Below, piece after piece: positions 45,920 through 47,571 of a stretch of DNA of 47,571 nucleotides (positions within the stretch are counted from its first letter, which is position 1; every line of letters begins with the position of its first letter). The DNA is from a virus. The translations under genes were made by a program, and so were the position numbers. The notes under the pieces were generated by a model. That model did no database searches, had not been told where the DNA came from, and saw nothing but the letters and a program-made list of their open reading frames with translations. The stretch spans positions 1 through 47,571 of IMG/VR virus record IMGVR_UViG_3300033064_002458. The stretch is one strand, 5' to 3'.

Positions 45920-46190
45920 TTTGTTGTTTTATATAAAAATAACTATTCCTCCAAAACATAATATCCTTTTCACATTCATCTCTGAAAGTAGATTGATCTG
46001 TTATTAATGATTGCAGAATAGAATCAGACAATCCAATGCTCTTGCTTATCTCTTGGATTTGAGTGGGGTTGGCTGTAATTATGCCTTCTCGGACCTTCGT
46101 TCCACCAAGAGAATAAGCTATCTGACAAAGCAAACAAGTAGATGCGATCCAGATAAATAACATAAATAATACTATTAGCAGTTTATTCAT
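45882..46190 (-). CDS. Membrane-anchored small protein, 102 aa
   Basis: One N-terminal hydrophobic segment (LLIVLFMLFIWIASTCLLCQ) anchors a soluble helical part (GGTKVREGIITANPTQIQEI and after). It overlaps both neighbouring genes. Function unknown. Possibly a membrane-associated replication or exclusion protein. Confidence 0.65.
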   Translation of the reverse strand: MNKLLIVLFMLFIWIASTCLLCQIAYSLGGTKVREGIITANPTQIQEISKSIGLSDSILQSLITDQSTFRDECEKDIMFWRNSYFYIKQQNENNIEGESIID

Positions 46191-46506
46191 TTAGTTCTTG
46201 ACATTTATTATAATTTTCTTTTTCCTTATCAGATAACTCAATACAAACTAAATATCCTTGACCACCACTTACTAATTTTGCATTAACATCATTAAATTGC
46301 TGGTGTGTAAATTCTCTTAAAGCACCATTATAATCAGAAGTTGATAATTTCCATTTAAAATCTGATGGGCAACTTCCTCTAGCAATTTCTAATCTCCACT
46401 CACAATCCAGCTTTTCCCATTCAGTTTCTTCTTCTCTAATATCTACTATAACCTTACCAATATTTTCTCCTTCATTCTTGGCTGGTATAAAAATTAATAC
46501 TTTCAT
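46183..46506 (-). CDS. GT2-like start fused to an unknown domain, 107 aa
   Basis: The first 22 residues (MKVLIFIPAKNEGENIGKVI) are the nucleotide-sugar motif of family 2 glycosyltransferases. Everything after (EEETEWEKLDCEWRLEIARG onward) is unlike GT2: no DxD, and the fold is not evident. It may be a fusion of a glycosyltransferase fragment with a small phage protein, or the match may be by chance. Starts at an ATGA overlap. Confidence 0.6.
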   Translation of the reverse strand: MKVLIFIPAKNEGENIGKVIVDIREEETEWEKLDCEWRLEIARGSCPSDFKWKLSTSDYNGALREFTHQQFNDVNAKLVSGGQGYLVCIELSDKEKENYNKCQELNE

Positions 46507-46613
46507 ATTTCTCCTATATAAATTGATGCAAGATAAACTAAAATCATTATTGCAGTTATTACAACTAAGATAACCATTAATACAAGTGCTATTGCAACTA
46601 AGATGTTTATCAT
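46503..46613 (-). CDS. Very small membrane protein, 36 aa
   Basis: MINILVAIALVLMVILVVIT is one long membrane helix. Stop and next start overlap as ATGA, which supports it. Function unknown. Confidence 0.55.
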   Translation of the reverse strand: MINILVAIALVLMVILVVITAIMILVYLASIYIGEI

Positions 46614-46620
46614 ATATTAA

Positions 46621-46758
46621 TTAATATTCATATAAATTTAAATCGTGTTCGGCACAAATAATTTGTAGTTTTTCTAATACTATTTTATAATCTTTATCCA
46701 TATAATTATCTGGTAATTGTCCAGCAATTATAATTGTTATATCTCTTACCAATCCCAT
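46621..46758 (-). CDS. Hypothetical protein, 45 aa
   Basis: MGLVRDITIIIAGQLPDNYM then a helix (YKIVLEKLQIICAEHDLNLY). Alpha/beta mini-unit between zinc and membrane genes. No family recognised. Confidence 0.55.
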   Translation of the reverse strand: MGLVRDITIIIAGQLPDNYMDKDYKIVLEKLQIICAEHDLNLYEY

Positions 46759-46795
46759 ATATCTATTTACTAATTATTATTTCCCTTAGTGTTGG

Positions 46796-47041
46796 TTAGT
46801 TTAATCCTAATTCTTTACAATATTTACAATCATTACCATTACCGCATTTCTCAAATTTCTGAATAATCCTTGAACCAGTAATATGAAACATAGTTTTAAG
46901 TGTCCTTTTCCTTTTTTCTATTTGATGTGTTTGTTTTTCTAATTCTTCATAATGCTTGAAACACAAATCTTTCTTTATTCCATCGTGTTCCCAATAAAAA
47001 TCTGCTACCTCACCACATTTAATACATTTCTTATCTTTCAT
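46796..47041 (-). CDS. Zinc-binding small protein, 81 aa
   Basis: MKDKKCIKCGEVADFYWEHD with CxxC at 6-9 and DLCFKHYEELEKQ after it, plus KCGNGNDCKYC near the end. Two knuckles suggest zinc binding. It is the first gene downstream of the structured RNA at 47.1 kb. No family recognised. Confidence 0.65.
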   Translation of the reverse strand: MKDKKCIKCGEVADFYWEHDGIKKDLCFKHYEELEKQTHQIEKRKRTLKTMFHITGSRIIQKFEKCGNGNDCKYCKELGLN

Positions 47042-47085
47042 ACTTATATAATTTATTATTTAATTATCCCTAATGATTATTTGCT

Positions 47086-47211
47086 AAGTCTTAGATAGTT
47101 CATATAGTATTATGTCAGCCCCCTATTTTGAAGCCCTATGTATACCTAGTCAAGGTTTCGATCCTTGTATTGTTATAGAGACTTGTGGTCTCCAACAACT
47201 ATCTAAGATTT
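47086..47211. ncRNA. Structured RNA candidate closed by a 15-bp stem
   Basis: AAGTCTTAGATAGTT (47086-47100) pairs with AACTATCTAAGATTT (47197-47211), with one wobble. Inside are hairpins CAAGG-TTTCGAT-CCTTG (47151-47167) and GAGAC-TTGTG-GTCTC (47178-47192), and others less certain. The first resembles a T-arm but the loop is not canonical and no full cloverleaf fits. It lies in a stretch without genes; strand not decidable. Confidence 0.5.
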
Positions 47212-47296
47212 AACAAACAATTCCCCTAATTATTATTTCCCTTAGTGTTGGTTAGTTTTTGGAGGGGGGTCGAGTTATTGACCGCTCCCTGTCGGT

Positions 47297-47571
47297 TTAG
47301 TCTTCTAATATAAACCCTAATGCTCCTAAAAACCCTTCCAGATTTGCTTTTTTAATCTTTACTGTTCCACCCTTACCATAGAATTTAGCACTGTATAATT
47401 CAGCACCACGCAGGTTAGCACCACGCAGGTCAGCATCACGCAGGTCAGCATCACACAGGTTAGCACGACACAGGTCAGCATCACGCAGGTCAGCACCACA
47501 CAGGTTAGCACCACGCAGGTTAGCACGACACAGGTCAGCATCACACAGGTCAGCACCACACAGGTTAGCAC
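47297..47571 (-). CDS. Pentapeptide-repeat protein, C-terminal part
   Basis: The pentapeptides enter at the window end (frame beginning GCT at 47569) and run to 47410 or so, then [20 protein letters not shown] and [11 protein letters not shown], ending with TAA at 47297-47299. The C-terminal cap is typical for these helices. It is the continuation of the gene whose N-terminal part is at 1-469. The stretch 47212-47296 has no other gene. Confidence 0.85.
   Translation of the reverse strand, partial: ANLCGADLCDADLCRANLRGANLCGADLRDADLCRANLCDADLRDADLRGANLRGAELYSAKFYGKGGTVKIKKANLEGFLGALGFILED

Noticed and set aside
47359-47571. Val-Leu-Thr-Cys repeat frame
   Set aside because: Shadow of the pentapeptide frame in the same repeats; the pentapeptide frame also continues into a normal cap and stop.

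Overview
The window looks like an essentially complete, circularly mapping genome of a tailed double-stranded DNA virus, about 47.5 kb and AT-rich. A head and tail gene block (terminase with an intein, portal, scaffold, capsid, beta-propeller tail protein, ejection proteins) fills 11.7-43.1 kb on the plus strand. Small early genes on the minus strand fill 0-9.5 and 43.1-47.6 kb. The two ends carry the two halves of one pentapeptide-repeat gene and share nine bases, so the contig was probably cut inside a tandem repeat of a circular or circularly permuted molecule. I see no integrase. The tail order (adaptor-like, propeller, two internal proteins, no tape measure) suggests a podovirus-like particle.

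Host: promoters are sigma70-like (TTGACA, 17 bp, TATAAT), most late genes have A-rich leaders without Shine-Dalgarno sites, and the long fibre-like proteins are built of Ser/Thr 'ASSTT' repeats that I associate with Patescibacteria (CPR, Parcubacteria-like) surface proteins. A free-standing 47-aa NrdD glycyl-radical domain fits too. This host guess is an inference only.

Layout. 0-9.5 kb, minus: pentapeptide protein, HNH genes, tRNA-like gene, XRE regulator, half a glycosyltransferase, DnaB-type helicase, two more HNH genes, 3D-domain protein, and small genes separated by repeated RNA hairpin elements. 9.54-9.69 kb: divergent promoters around a palindrome. 9.9-11.4 kb: initiator-like gene with internal iterons, a G-poor tract with two DnaA boxes (candidate origin). 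11.44 kb: late promoter with a long structured leader. 11.76-25.5 kb: packaging and head genes, an initiator-like tRNA, GroES, a metallopeptidase and GroEL. 25.5-31.4 kb: fibre-like proteins. 31.4-34.8 kb: accessory and lysis-like region with a GC-richer island. 34.8-43.1 kb: tail and ejection proteins. 43.1-47.6 kb, minus: two winged-helix genes with switch-like leaders, RecB-type nuclease, RusA resolvase, small proteins, and a structured RNA.

Most unusual: at least five transcripts start with two interlocked inverted repeats (order A-B-A'-B') overlapping a short leader reading frame, in front of initiator-like or HNH genes. Such repeats form mutually exclusive hairpins and look like a shared, apparently undescribed attenuation or translation switch. 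Also notable are four proteins of the virion block with N-terminal signal or anchor segments, a four-copy intercistronic RNA element that starts at stop codons, and two genes that seem to start at ATA.
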